A DNA stretch of 21,572 nucleotides. It comes from Acidobacteriota bacterium (lineage in GTDB: Bacteria > Acidobacteriota > Terriglobia > Terriglobales > Acidobacteriaceae). Below are positions 1 through 8,321 of the stretch, piece by piece. The notes beneath the pieces are model-generated. The model did not search any database. It worked only from the letters and a program-made list of their open reading frames with translations, and had not been told where the DNA came from. Location of the stretch: assembly GCA_021809235.1 (NCBI GenBank), contig JAKBAG010000013.1:1-21572 (forward strand), given 5' to 3'. The translations under genes were made by a program, and so were the position numbers. How positions within the stretch are numbered: position 1 is the stretch's first letter; each line of letters starts with the position of its first letter.

Positions 1-2374
1 CGCCGGTAGCCAGAGCAACGGCCTGGTCAACCTGGGCGACGGCGATACCGAGCCGCGCGGCCTTGACCTGATCGACGTGAATCTGCAGCTGGGGCTGGGG
101 ATCCTCGACGTACCAGTCGGTATCGACGACACCGGGTGTCTGGTGGAAGATGGTCTTGATCTGGCGGGCGACATCGATCTGGCCCTGCATGGAGGGTCCG
201 TAGACCTCCGCAACAAGGGTCTGGACGACGGGTGGACCGGGCGGCACCTCGCTGACCTGGATGCGTGCGCCGTAGGGTACGGCAGCCGCATCGAGCAGCG
301 GACGCAGTCGGCGAGCGATGGCGTGGCTCTGGTCCTTGCGCTGATCGGCCGGCAGCAGGTTGACCTGAATATCGGCCTGGTTGGACTGGCGGCGCAGGTA
401 GTAGTGGCGGACGAGTCCGTTGAAGTTGAACGGCCCGGAGGTGCCGGCGTAGACCTGATAGTTGAGGACGCCGGGCTGGGTGGCAAGCAGGCTGCCGAGG
501 GTCTGGGCGACGCGGGCTGTCTGCTCAAGCGGAGTGCCGTCGGGCATGTTGACAATGACCTGGAACTCGCTCTTGTTGTCGAAGGGCAGCATCTTCACGC
601 GGACCAGACCCAGCGGGACGAGCAGAACAGAGACCAGCAGCATGGCCAGGACGGCAAGGAAGAACAACGCACGGTTGCGGGCCGAAGCGATCAGCGGCAT
701 CATGACACGACGGTAGACGCGGGTGCGCCAGTTCTCCTGCTCTGGCTCCAGCAGGTGTGCTCCCTGCAGGTGGCGTCCAATGAGGCGCATGGCAGCCCAG
801 GGCGAGACGACAAAGGCAACCAGCAGAGAGAAGAGCATGGCAGCCGAAGCTCCGACGGGAATGGGCCGCATATAGGGGCCCATCAGTCCACGGACCATGG
901 CCATGGGCAGCACCGCAGCGATGACGGCAAAGGTGGCCAGGATGGTGGGGTTGCCCACCTCAGCGACGGCCTCGACTGCCACGGTGCTCATGGGGCGGCC
1001 GTGGTTGGCTGGCAGACGGAAGTGGCGGACCATATTTTCGACGACGACAATCGCGTCATCGACCAGAATGCCGATGCTGAAGATGAGCGCAAAGAGGGTG
1101 ACGCGGTTGATGGTGTAACCGAGCAGGTAGAAGGTGGTCATCGTCAGGGCGAGGGTGACAGGGATGGCCAGAAGGACCACGCCGGACTCCCGCCAGCCGA
1201 GGAAGAGCGCAACCAGGAAGGTGACCGAGAGCGTGGCCAGCAGGAGATGCTCAAGCAACTCGTCGGATTTGGCCTTGGCGGTGTCGCCATAGTTGCGTGT
1301 GGTGGTGACCTGAAGATCGCCCGGGAGCGCCGTACCCTGCATAGCATGGACGCGGGCCAGCACGGCGTTGGCGATGTCGGTGGCGTTGGTACCCTTGCGC
1401 TTGGCCACGGTCAGGGTGACGGCGGGGTACTGCTGGGGTACGCTGCTGGCTTGCGTGCCGGAGGCCGCACTGGTTTGCGTAGTGCCGAACAGAACGTAGC
1501 TGGCAGGATCAGCCGGGCCGTCCGTGATGGAGGCTGCCACGTCACCGAGCAGGACGGGCGCGCCGCCGGAGACACCGACCACGACCTGCGCGGCATCTTC
1601 GCGACGGGTGAAGAGATTGCCCACATCGACGCGAATCTCGCGATTGTCCTGGGCGAAGCTGCCGGCCTGGAGCGCGGCGTTGGCCGCCTGAAGGCGCTGG
1701 ACGACCGCCTCCGGAGAAAGTCCGTAGGCGGTGAGTTTGGCTGCGTCAAGCCGGATGAGCAGGGTGCGGGGCAGTCCGCCGATCAGGTGGACCTCCGAAA
1801 CGTCGGTGACCTGCTCGACGCTGTGCTGGACCTCGGCGGCAAGGGCGCGAAGCTGGTAGGCGTTATAGTGCTGCCCCCAGAAGGTGAGCGCGAGGATGGG
1901 CACATCGTCAATGGAGCGAGCCTGCACGAGAGGCCGGGTGGCACCGGGCGGCAGACGGTCCAGGTTGGCGTAGAGCTTGTTGTAGACCTGGACGAGAGCA
2001 TCCTCCTGCCGGGTGCCGACCTTGAAGCGGGCGATCACCAGACTCTGGCCGGGCATGGAGGTCGAGTAGACGTACTCGACGCCGGAGATCTGATGCATCA
2101 GGTTTTCAATGGGATTGGTGACGCGCTGCTCGATCTCCTGAGGTGTGGCGCCGGGCATGACCGTGGCAATGTCAAGCATGGGCACGAGGATCTGCGGCTC
2201 CTCCTCGCGCGGAATGACGAGGACAGCGAAGATGCCAAGCGCCAGAGCCGCAGCGATGAACAGCGGTGTAAGTTTTGAGTTCAGAAAGGCATGGGCAAGG
2301 CGACCGGCCAGTCCCAGGCCTGCCGAGGGCTGGTCGGCGGCTCCCTGTGGAGTGTGGCTGCTGTGCGGCTTCAT
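1..2374 (-). CDS. RND efflux permease, 3' end outside the window
   Basis: Inner-membrane, proton-driven RND transporter, the pump of a tripartite efflux system with the MFP and TolC genes just upstream. The frame is open for 791 codons from the ATG at 2374 to the left edge. After a ~30-residue hydrophilic N-terminus comes TM1, then the motif PREEEPQI and a porter domain (GATPQEIEQRV). TM4 carries SIGILVDDAIVVVEN with the paired aspartates D439-D440 that correspond to the proton-relay aspartates of AcrB. The second porter domain begins near residue 590 (VKMLPFDNKSEFQV). RND permeases are usually 1,020-1,100 residues, so about 250-300 residues, including TM8-12, lie outside. The start overlaps the MFP stop as ATGA, implying translational coupling. 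Substrate unknown; the PREEEPQI subtype is found in drug- and metal-type RND pumps. Family certain, substrate not. Confidence 0.95.
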   Translation of the reverse strand, partial: MKPHSSHTPQGAADQPSAGLGLAGRLAHAFLNSKLTPLFIAAALALGIFAVLVIPREEEPQILVPMLDIATVMPGATPQEIEQRVTNPIENLMHQISGVEYVYSTSMPGQSLVIARFKVGTRQEDALVQVYNKLYANLDRLPPGATRPLVQARSIDDVPILALTFWGQHYNAYQLRALAAEVQHSVEQVTDVSEVHLIGGLPRTLLIRLDAAKLTAYGLSPEAVVQRLQAANAALQAGSFAQDNREIRVDVGNLFTRREDAAQVVVGVSGGAPVLLGDVAASITDGPADPASYVLFGTTQTSAASGTQASSVPQQYPAVTLTVAKRKGTNATDIANAVLARVHAMQGTALPGDLQVTTTRNYGDTAKAKSDELLEHLLLATLSVTFLVALFLGWRESGVVLLAIPVTLALTMTTFYLLGYTINRVTLFALIFSIGILVDDAIVVVENMVRHFRLPANHGRPMSTVAVEAVAEVGNPTILATFAVIAAVLPMAMVRGLMGPYMRPIPVGASAAMLFSLLVAFVVSPWAAMRLIGRHLQGAHLLEPEQENWRTRVYRRVMMPLIASARNRALFFLAVLAMLLVSVLLVPLGLVRVKMLPFDNKSEFQVIVNMPDGTPLEQTARVAQTLGSLLATQPGVLNYQVYAGTSGPFNFNGLVRHYYLRRQSNQADIQVNLLPADQRKDQSHAIARRLRPLLDAAAVPYGARIQVSEVPPGPPVVQTLVAEVYGPSMQGQIDVARQIKTIFHQTPGVVDTDWYVEDPQPQLQIHVDQVKAARLGIAVAQVDQAVALATG

Positions 2375-3522
2375 GGACGCACCTCGGTGGCAGAGCTGGC
2401 GGGCTGGGCAGGATTCTCCGGCTGGATCCGGCTCCCGGCCAGATTGCGGTCCGCAGGCTGCAGAACGAGCGAGTCGCCGGCAGCAATGCCGGAGAGCGCC
2501 TCCACCTGGTCACCAAAGGCGGCACCCAGGGTGAGATAGCGCAGGCTGGCGATGTGGTTGGCATCCAGCACCCAGGCCGTAGCCAAAGAGCCGCGCTGGA
2601 CGACGGCCGACGACGGGATCAGGATGGCCGTACGCTGGCCGATGGGAATCGCCACCGAGCCGTAGATGCCGGCGCGCAGCGCGTGCTGGGCGGCAGGCAG
2701 CGCCAGCTTGACCAGGAAGCTGTGCGAGGCCGGATCGGCGGCGGGCACAATCTCTGCCACTGTGGTGGGCACGGTCTGGCCGTTGAGGGTGGCATCCAGA
2801 TGCTGACCGACATGAACACTGGCGATGCGCGACTCATCGACAGAGACCTGAAGCTGGAGCGGTCCGCTGCGGTCGACGGTGAGCAGCGGCAGACCGGGCG
2901 CGGCCAGCGTGCCGGGATCGGCCATGCGAGCGGTGACCAGCCCCGCGTAAGGAGCGCGGACGGTGGCGTAGCCGGCAACCGTGGCCGCGCTTGAGGCACC
3001 CGCCTGTGCTGCGGCCAGCTGAGAGGCAGCAGCGCGGAGCTGGGCCTGGGCGGCCTGATCGCGGCGGCTCACCTCGTCAAATTCCTGGGGGCTGATGCTT
3101 TTGCGGTCACGCAGTATCTGGTAGCGGCGCAGGGTGGAGTCGGCCAGATCGGACTGGGACTGGGCGGCAGCGACCGCAGCCTGCGCGGCGGCCACAGCGG
3201 CGTTGCTGCGGGCCAGATCGCTGGCGGCCAGGGTGCTGTCGATACGGACCAGCGGCTGGCCGGCACGGACAGAGTCCCCGGCGTGGACCAGCACGGCGAG
3301 CACCCGGCCGGAGATCTGCGCCGAGACTGCGGTGGATTCCGCCGCGTGAACCGAGCCGACGGCCTGCATGGTGGACGGCACCGTGCGTGCAACCGCCTGG
3401 CCAACGGCAAGACCGGTGACGGTGCTGGGCGACTGCGCCTGCGGCTCCGGTGTGGAGTGGCAACCGGCCAGCAGCGGAAGAACCAGGGCAAATGCGGAGA
3501 GAAGTTGGGATGAGCGTTGCAT
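2371..3522 (-). CDS. RND periplasmic adaptor (membrane-fusion lipoprotein)
   Basis: Periplasmic adaptor (HlyD/AcrA family) linking the RND permease to the TolC-like channel of the same operon. The N-terminus has a lipoprotein signal ending in the lipobox LLAGC (Cys21), so the mature protein should be lipid-anchored. The family order is visible: a first lipoyl half (SAQISGRVLAVLVHAGDSV), an Ala/Gln-rich alpha-hairpin (about residues 95-175), a second lipoyl half (YATVRAPYAGLVTARMADPG), then beta-barrel and membrane-proximal domains. I chose ATG 3522, which shares one base with the upstream TolC stop (TGATG) and has GAGG 7 nt upstream; a GTG one codon earlier (3525) is possible but too close to that GAGG. 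383 residues, normal for the family. Confidence 0.95.
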   Translation of the reverse strand: MQRSSQLLSAFALVLPLLAGCHSTPEPQAQSPSTVTGLAVGQAVARTVPSTMQAVGSVHAAESTAVSAQISGRVLAVLVHAGDSVRAGQPLVRIDSTLAASDLARSNAAVAAAQAAVAAAQSQSDLADSTLRRYQILRDRKSISPQEFDEVSRRDQAAQAQLRAAASQLAAAQAGASSAATVAGYATVRAPYAGLVTARMADPGTLAAPGLPLLTVDRSGPLQLQVSVDESRIASVHVGQHLDATLNGQTVPTTVAEIVPAADPASHSFLVKLALPAAQHALRAGIYGSVAIPIGQRTAILIPSSAVVQRGSLATAWVLDANHIASLRYLTLGAAFGDQVEALSGIAAGDSLVLQPADRNLAGSRIQPENPAQPASSATEVRP

Positions 3523-4940
3523 CACTGAGCCTCGTGCGAAAGAGTGGTTTGCGGAAGAGAAGCCGCGGTTGGCGCGGAAAGATCGAGAGCGTGGGGCAGC
3601 GGAGTGCCCATCGCATACTGCAGATTGACCCAGGAGAGCAGATTGCCGGAGACGGCCTGCCAGTAGGCGGTGCGAGCCTGTCGCTGGGCGTCTTCCACGC
3701 GCAGCAGATCGGTCATCGTGGCCAGACCCGCATCGTAACGGTTGGTCAGGATGCGGAGGCTTTCGTCGGCCTGGGCCACGGCGGCCTGGGCCACCTGCAT
3801 CTGCTGGTCGGCGGTGCGGTGGGCATACCAGGCGCGAGTCACCTCAAGCCGGATCTGATTGTCGGCTGAGTCCGAAGCGGCGCGGGTGCGGGTGAGCGCA
3901 ACGCGGGCTGCGGCCAGCTGCTGACGGGCTGCGGCAGGGAAAAGTTCCAGATGGAGCTGCACACCGGCCATCCAGTTGTTGCCACTGTTCCCGGTGAAGG
4001 CCCCTCGATCCTGCTCCCAGCTACCGAAGGTTCCGATAGTGGGCCCAAAGGCTGCTTGGGCAGCCTGAACACCGGTGTGTGCCGCGGCCAGCTGCTCGGC
4101 CAGGGCATGGCGATCCGGACGCTGACGCAGAGCCAGGGCAACCGCATCGGAAAGCTGCGGCAGCGTGTAGGTAGCCGGTTGCAACGGAGCCAGGTCGCGC
4201 TCGGCCTCCGGAATGGGCTGGCCAATGGCCTGCTCCAGCTGAGCCCAGGCGGTGGCCAGATCGCCCTGCGCGGCGATCGACTCCTCCCGGCGGGAGGCCA
4301 GAGCAGTGGCGGCGCTCAGCGCATCGGCAGAGACGGCGGTGCCGGCCTGCACTCGAGCGTTGCTGGCATCCACCAGGGCCTGCGCCGTATGAAGCTGACG
4401 ATCGGTGAGCTGCACCTGTCGCCGCGCCAGCAATACCCCGACGTAGGCCGCCGTCACGCGCCAGGCCAGCTGTTGATCGGCCTGGGTGGTCAGCGCGGTG
4501 GCGGCACGCAGCTGGTGGTCGGCACTGCGCATCCCCAGCTCGGTGCGGAAGGAATCAAACGCCAGCCAGTTGCCGGTGAAGCGGGTGGCGAAGTTGTTGA
4601 AGGGCAGCGGACGATTGAGACTGTTGAGGGCAAAATCCGCTGAGGAGAATCGCTGCTGGCGCAACAGCGAGCCGAAGACGTAAACCGGATCGTTGCCGCG
4701 GGTGATCAGCTCGTCAAAGCCGACCGTGGGCAGCAACGGCAGCCGTGCGCTGCGCGCAGCCACTCGAGCTGCGGCCAGATCGGCAGCGGCCATGCGTCGC
4801 TCCGGATTGTGGTCCAGAGCACGCTGCACCGCCTCCGACAGCGTGAGCGGAGCGGCACCGGCTGCCGTAGTCTGAGCTGGCAGCTGCGGGATTCCGGTGA
4901 GGACAAGCAGGATTGCAATCAAAGTTCGCACGAAAATCAT
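3522..4940 (-). CDS. TolC-like outer-membrane efflux protein
   Basis: Outer-membrane channel (OEP/TolC family) of the left-hand efflux operon. A signal peptide (hydrophobic to about residue 22, PAQ cleavage region) is followed by two OEP repeats: TLSEAVQRALDHNPE near residue 33 starts the first, and the second contains the typical LRILTNRYDAGLATMTDLLRVEDA stretch in shortened, Ala/Gln-rich helical context (about residues 390-420). 472 residues, as expected. The ATG at 4940 has its GAGG directly adjacent, which is poor spacing; a GTG at 4931 would give better spacing and a classical MRTLIAILLVL signal peptide, so the true start may be three codons downstream. It follows the sigma gene after a 155-bp gap that probably holds a promoter. 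Confidence 0.93.
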   Translation of the reverse strand: MIFVRTLIAILLVLTGIPQLPAQTTAAGAAPLTLSEAVQRALDHNPERRMAAADLAAARVAARSARLPLLPTVGFDELITRGNDPVYVFGSLLRQQRFSSADFALNSLNRPLPFNNFATRFTGNWLAFDSFRTELGMRSADHQLRAATALTTQADQQLAWRVTAAYVGVLLARRQVQLTDRQLHTAQALVDASNARVQAGTAVSADALSAATALASRREESIAAQGDLATAWAQLEQAIGQPIPEAERDLAPLQPATYTLPQLSDAVALALRQRPDRHALAEQLAAAHTGVQAAQAAFGPTIGTFGSWEQDRGAFTGNSGNNWMAGVQLHLELFPAAARQQLAAARVALTRTRAASDSADNQIRLEVTRAWYAHRTADQQMQVAQAAVAQADESLRILTNRYDAGLATMTDLLRVEDAQRQARTAYWQAVSGNLLSWVNLQYAMGTPLPHALDLSAPTAASLPQTTLSHEAQ

Positions 4941-5095
4941 CCTCGCTGGCGGCCATCCCCGAAGGATGTCGTCACCAGGAGAAATCCACGGTGCGGGAAT
5001 TTGTTACACCGAACGGCACAGTTTTTTGTGTGGCTTCGCTTTTTTGTGCTGCTTTGCCTGTTGCACTTTCTCTGGGACCGGATGCTGTTGGCAGC
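4941..5095 (-). promoter_or_regulatory. Intergenic leader with possible ECF-type promoter
   Basis: The gap between the sigma gene and the efflux genes it precedes. On the minus strand it contains two A-tracts (CACAAAAAA, repeated 18 bp apart) followed by GGTGTAACAAAT at about 5010-4999. TGTAAC resembles the -35 element of several ECF-type promoters. No convincing matching -10 is visible at the usual 16-17 bp spacing; CGTGG occurs after 12 bp. Placement next to an ECF sigma gene suggests autoregulation of the efflux genes, but this is inference. Confidence 0.3.
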
Positions 5096-6160
5096 TCAGG
5101 CGGCCGGGTCACTCATCAGCCGCAGGTACTCACGCGTGAGAAGATCGCGCAGGGCGGCGCTCACCTGAGAGTCGCAGCCGGAGCTGGCTTCGGCGCCGGT
5201 CTGCGCTGCGCTCAGGTTGCGGCAGCGCTCAATGGCCTGCCGGAGGTCGTCGAGGAAGTGGATACAGTTCGGGCAGCCCTCCAGGTGGCGGGAGATGCGC
5301 TGGCAGTCCGGCTCTGGCAGCCGCTGGTCCAGGAACTCCGAGAGCTGGGCAAAGAGCTGTCGGCAGGCTGCTGGACGAATGGGTTTCTTCGCCTTGCTGG
5401 AATCAGCGAGCGTAGCCTCCGGATGGCCAGCCGCAGCCTGGGCGCGGGAGCTGCGACGGCTGCGTTCCGGGGCAGCTTTCCGGAGTCGGCTGGCCTGTGG
5501 GGTAACTTGCGTGGCGGATTGCACACCGGCCTGTGCAGAACTGGCTGTGCTGCCTGACGGCAGTTCACCCACGGCCAGCAAATGGGCCATGGCGCGGCGC
5601 ACGGCCAGGCGCGCGCGATGCAGACGCACCCGCACCGTGCCGGGACGAAGGTTCAGAACGCGGGCAATCTGCTCCGGGTCCAGGTCTTCCATGTCATGCA
5701 GGACGAGGACCAGCCGGTACTGCGGCGGAATGGCGAGGACGGCACGATGGACCAGACGGGTCATTTCGCCGGTGGCGGCAGCCTGCTCGGGCGAGGGTCG
5801 GGCGGCAATCTCAGCCAGCTCGCCCTCGCCGGGCATCAGCTCGTCGAGCGACAGGGTGCGGTCCGGCGCTCCGGCATGGCGGCGACGCATGCGCCAGCAA
5901 CGGTTGCGGGTGACGGTGTAGAGCCAGACAGCCAGCGCGTTGGCATCCGTGAGTCGGACCAGATGCGGCGCCGAACGCATCAGCACCTCCTGCATCGTGT
6001 CCTCGGCATCCTCAGGATGTCCGCACACCTTCATGCTGAAGGCAAACACCGTGCGCTGCAGAAGCTCTATCGCGGCACTGACGCTGGCAGGAGTGTTCTC
6101 CCGCAAAAGCGCAGCCGCCTGTTCCACTTCCGGTCGCATGAGGCCAGTATATCGATCCAT
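5096..6160 (-). CDS. ECF sigma factor with C-terminal zinc-finger (anti-sigma-like) domain
   Basis: RNA polymerase sigma factor of the extracytoplasmic-function type. Region sigma-2 spans about residues 25-95, with the 2.2 motif HPEDAEDTMQEVLMR at 48-62. Region sigma-4 spans about 135-192 (LAIPPQYRLVLVLHDMEDL, then HTH PEQIARVLNLRPGTVRVRLHR in two parts). An Ala/Ser-rich basic linker (197-262) leads to a C-terminal domain with C266, C286 and H292-x3-C296-x2-C299, the pattern of the zinc-containing anti-sigma (ZAS/zf-HC2) fold that is normally encoded by a separate anti-sigma gene. At 354 residues it is much longer than a plain ECF factor (~180-200). No membrane segment is seen, so it should be cytosolic. 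It probably controls the efflux genes immediately downstream. The start is uncertain: no good ribosome-binding site precedes either Met1 or Met8. Confidence 0.9.
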   Translation of the reverse strand: MDRYTGLMRPEVEQAAALLRENTPASVSAAIELLQRTVFAFSMKVCGHPEDAEDTMQEVLMRSAPHLVRLTDANALAVWLYTVTRNRCWRMRRRHAGAPDRTLSLDELMPGEGELAEIAARPSPEQAAATGEMTRLVHRAVLAIPPQYRLVLVLHDMEDLDPEQIARVLNLRPGTVRVRLHRARLAVRRAMAHLLAVGELPSGSTASSAQAGVQSATQVTPQASRLRKAAPERSRRSSRAQAAAGHPEATLADSSKAKKPIRPAACRQLFAQLSEFLDQRLPEPDCQRISRHLEGCPNCIHFLDDLRQAIERCRNLSAAQTGAEASSGCDSQVSAALRDLLTREYLRLMSDPAA

Positions 6161-6217
6161 TGCATGCGGCGGGCGCGCTCTTAGATTGGATGAGCCGGTG
6201 GATTCGGTTCCGTGGGG

Positions 6218-6745
6218 TTAGCGGTTGCAGATGCGGACAAAGTGGGCGGCAGGTTGATGGAGCCATTGTGTGGGGAACATGACGCGCGGGAAACCGATGA
6301 GCGGGCCGGTAGCCAGGTTGGTGAGCATGGCCGGGGTGAAGCCGGGAAGCTGCCCGGCAAGTTGCTTCCAGCTAAGTCCAGCGTCAGTGCGGCAGGCGTC
6401 GAGCGCGGCGTGCAGGGCGCGGGTGTCAAAGCGGAGGATGCGGCCGGGACCCGGCTCGGGCAGCGCCTGTGCCGGGCCGAAGTAGGGCTGCTGATCGGCG
6501 GCTGCGAGGAAGCTTTCCGGCGTGCGGCCCAGCCATCGCAGAGCCTGCAGGACGACGGCGCTGGTGACGGAGGATTTGCGATCCATCGCGCACAGGGTGC
6601 CCAGGCTGATGGGGATTGACGGCGTACCAGCAAAGGCTCGGTTGATCTGCGCCAGCACCTCTGTCCAACTGAGTCCGCGCTCCATCCGGGCAGAGGAAAG
6701 GGCGGCGTGCAGCGCGCGCAGGTCGAATGGCAGCAGCCTCGTCAT
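6218..6745 (-). CDS. Hypothetical protein with two related HTH-like repeats
   Basis: Not a family I can name. The 175-residue product contains an internal duplication: FDLRALHAALSSARMERGLSW at about residues 7-27 (quoted as two parts: FDLRALHAAL, GLSW) and FDTRALHAALDACRTDAGLSW at 106-126 (FDTRALHAAL, GLSW). Each copy is followed by a helical stretch and a hydrophobic LGTLCAM or MLTNLAT segment, resembling a degenerate XRE-type helix-turn-helix where a GLSW..LA pattern precedes the recognition helix. No signal peptide or membrane segment, so it is likely cytosolic and possibly DNA-binding. It lies 57 bp upstream of the sigma gene on the same strand and may be co-transcribed with it. The ribosome-binding site is weak. 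Coding nature is supported by the two-copy conservation in frame. Confidence 0.7.
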   Translation of the reverse strand: MTRLLPFDLRALHAALSSARMERGLSWTEVLAQINRAFAGTPSIPISLGTLCAMDRKSSVTSAVVLQALRWLGRTPESFLAAADQQPYFGPAQALPEPGPGRILRFDTRALHAALDACRTDAGLSWKQLAGQLPGFTPAMLTNLATGPLIGFPRVMFPTQWLHQPAAHFVRICNR

Positions 6746-6802
6746 GGACTCACGTTACCACTGCGGTTGAAGCTGGAGCCGGGGAATGTGTACGTTGGAT
6801 GC

Positions 6803-6841
6803 AAAAAGCCTCCCAGCTTCGCGGCTGGAAGCTGGGAGGCT
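6803..6841 (-). terminator. Strong intrinsic terminator of the right-hand efflux operon
   Basis: Perfect 14-bp inverted repeat, AGCCTCCCAGCTTC at 6807-6820 and its complement at 6828-6841, with a 7-nt loop. On the minus strand the hairpin is followed directly by TTTTT (6807-6803). It starts 22 bp after the stop of the TolC-like gene at 6864, as expected for a rho-independent terminator closing the MFP-RND-TolC operon. Confidence 0.93.
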
Positions 6842-6863
6842 GTTCAGGGTTTCGAGATTAGGT

Positions 6864-8321
6864 TCAGGGTTGGACGCCGGTCTGGTAGCGGATGTTGGAC
6901 AGTGCCGCCTCGTAGGCGAAGCGGGCGTTGACATCCTGGATCGCGGCCTGGGTCTGCTGGTACTCGGCCTGGCTGAGCTCAACGATGGAGCTGAGGCCGA
7001 GGTTGTAGCGGGTCTGGGCCAGGTCGAGGGCCATGTTGGCCTCCTTCAGCAGTTCGGCGGTGACGGTCATCTTCTGGCGTGCGGTGTTGGCATTGAGCCA
7101 GGCGGATTTGACGTCGCGCGTGATTTGTTCGGCCAGGTTGCGGGTGCGCTGGTCGGAGGCGCGGGCGCGGAGCCTGGCCTCGGCAGTTTGTGCGGTGAAG
7201 AGGAAGCCGTTGAAGACCGGAATCTGGACGTTGACGCCGGCGGCTCCATACCAGTCGGGGTTGTAGTACTGCTTGTCGCCGACCGGGGTGGTGCCGAGCA
7301 GTCCGATGGCCGAGACGGTGGGCAGAAGCTGGTCGCGCTCGGCGTTGGCGAACTTGAGATCGGCCTGGTGGGTGTAGGTATAGGCCTGCAGGTCCGGTCG
7401 CTGTTGCATAGCCTGCTGCAGGAGCGGATCAGGCGTGAGGGCAAGCTCGGGAAGCGGATCGGCGTCATCCACGAGCTTGTAGTTGTTGGATGTGGGCAGG
7501 CCGAGGATGCGATTCAACTGGGCCATGGCGATATCGGCCAGGTTGTTGGCATCGAGCAGGAAGAGTTTGGCCTGGGAGAGGTTGACGTCGGCGAAGCTGA
7601 GATCGAGGTCGGAGCGCAGCTTGCTGGCGGTGAGTGCGGCGATCTGGTCGCGGACGGCCTGGCGCGCGGCCAGATTCTGCTTGGCAACCCGGACCGTGGC
7701 CTGGGCCTCAAGGGTGTTGTAGAAGGCGACGTCGGTGGTGAGGACGATCTGATCGACGGTGGCCAGGGAATTGGCGTTGGCCGCGCGAGCCTGCAGAGCG
7801 GAGCTGGCCAGCAGGTTATTGGTACGGCCGAAGTCGGTGATGAGCTGGGAGAGCGCGACGCCTGCGCCCATGTGGTTGAGCATGCGCGAGGAGTCCACGG
7901 TTCCCGAGGAGATGCGCGAGGCCTGCTCTGCGGCAACGCCGGTGGCGTTGATGGCCAGGGTGGGCAGCAACGCGGAACGGGATTCACGGACAACCTGGTT
8001 CTGGGCCAGCGCGAGCAGCTTGTACTGGCTGATGCGTGGATTGTTCTGCAAAGCAAGCTGCTCGGCCTGATGGCGGGTGAGAGTTTTGCCACCAGGGCCG
8101 TTCACCTGGGAGGCACGCTTTTCTGCGGCAGCGTCAAATGCGGCAGATTCTGCATTGGCCTGAGCCGAGAGCATCGACATGCCATAGGAGTGGCTTTGCG
8201 GTGCGGATGGCAGTGCGGTGGCCGGCTTTGCAGGAGGATTGGCGACGGCCAGTCCGACCGCCGGCTGCAACAGCAGCGCGGCAGCCAGCAGGGTCGATTG
8301 GGACAGGGATGGCTTAGTCAT
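6864..8321 (-). CDS. TolC-like outer-membrane efflux protein of the second efflux operon
   Basis: Outer-membrane channel (OEP/TolC family) completing the MFP-RND-OMF set. I chose ATG 8321 (MTKPSLSQSTLLAAALLL) because GGAGG lies 6 nt upstream and the encoded signal peptide is typical; a longer frame from 8360 lacks this. The start overlaps the RND permease stop by 8 bp, indicating translational coupling. Two OEP repeats are visible: TRHQAEQLALQNNPRI near residue 80 and the second-half motif YNLGLSSIVELSQAEYQQTQ near 435-455. 485 residues, normal length. It differs clearly from the other TolC-like protein in the window, so the two pumps have separate channels. The gene is followed by a strong intrinsic terminator. 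Confidence 0.95.
   Translation of the reverse strand: MTKPSLSQSTLLAAALLLQPAVGLAVANPPAKPATALPSAPQSHSYGMSMLSAQANAESAAFDAAAEKRASQVNGPGGKTLTRHQAEQLALQNNPRISQYKLLALAQNQVVRESRSALLPTLAINATGVAAEQASRISSGTVDSSRMLNHMGAGVALSQLITDFGRTNNLLASSALQARAANANSLATVDQIVLTTDVAFYNTLEAQATVRVAKQNLAARQAVRDQIAALTASKLRSDLDLSFADVNLSQAKLFLLDANNLADIAMAQLNRILGLPTSNNYKLVDDADPLPELALTPDPLLQQAMQQRPDLQAYTYTHQADLKFANAERDQLLPTVSAIGLLGTTPVGDKQYYNPDWYGAAGVNVQIPVFNGFLFTAQTAEARLRARASDQRTRNLAEQITRDVKSAWLNANTARQKMTVTAELLKEANMALDLAQTRYNLGLSSIVELSQAEYQQTQAAIQDVNARFAYEAALSNIRYQTGVQP

Noticed and set aside
77..2278. 733-codon plus-strand open frame
   Set aside because: Codon-aligned antisense shadow of the RND permease gene; composition is Asp/Gly/His/Gln-rich with no domain, and the minus strand encodes a textbook RND protein.
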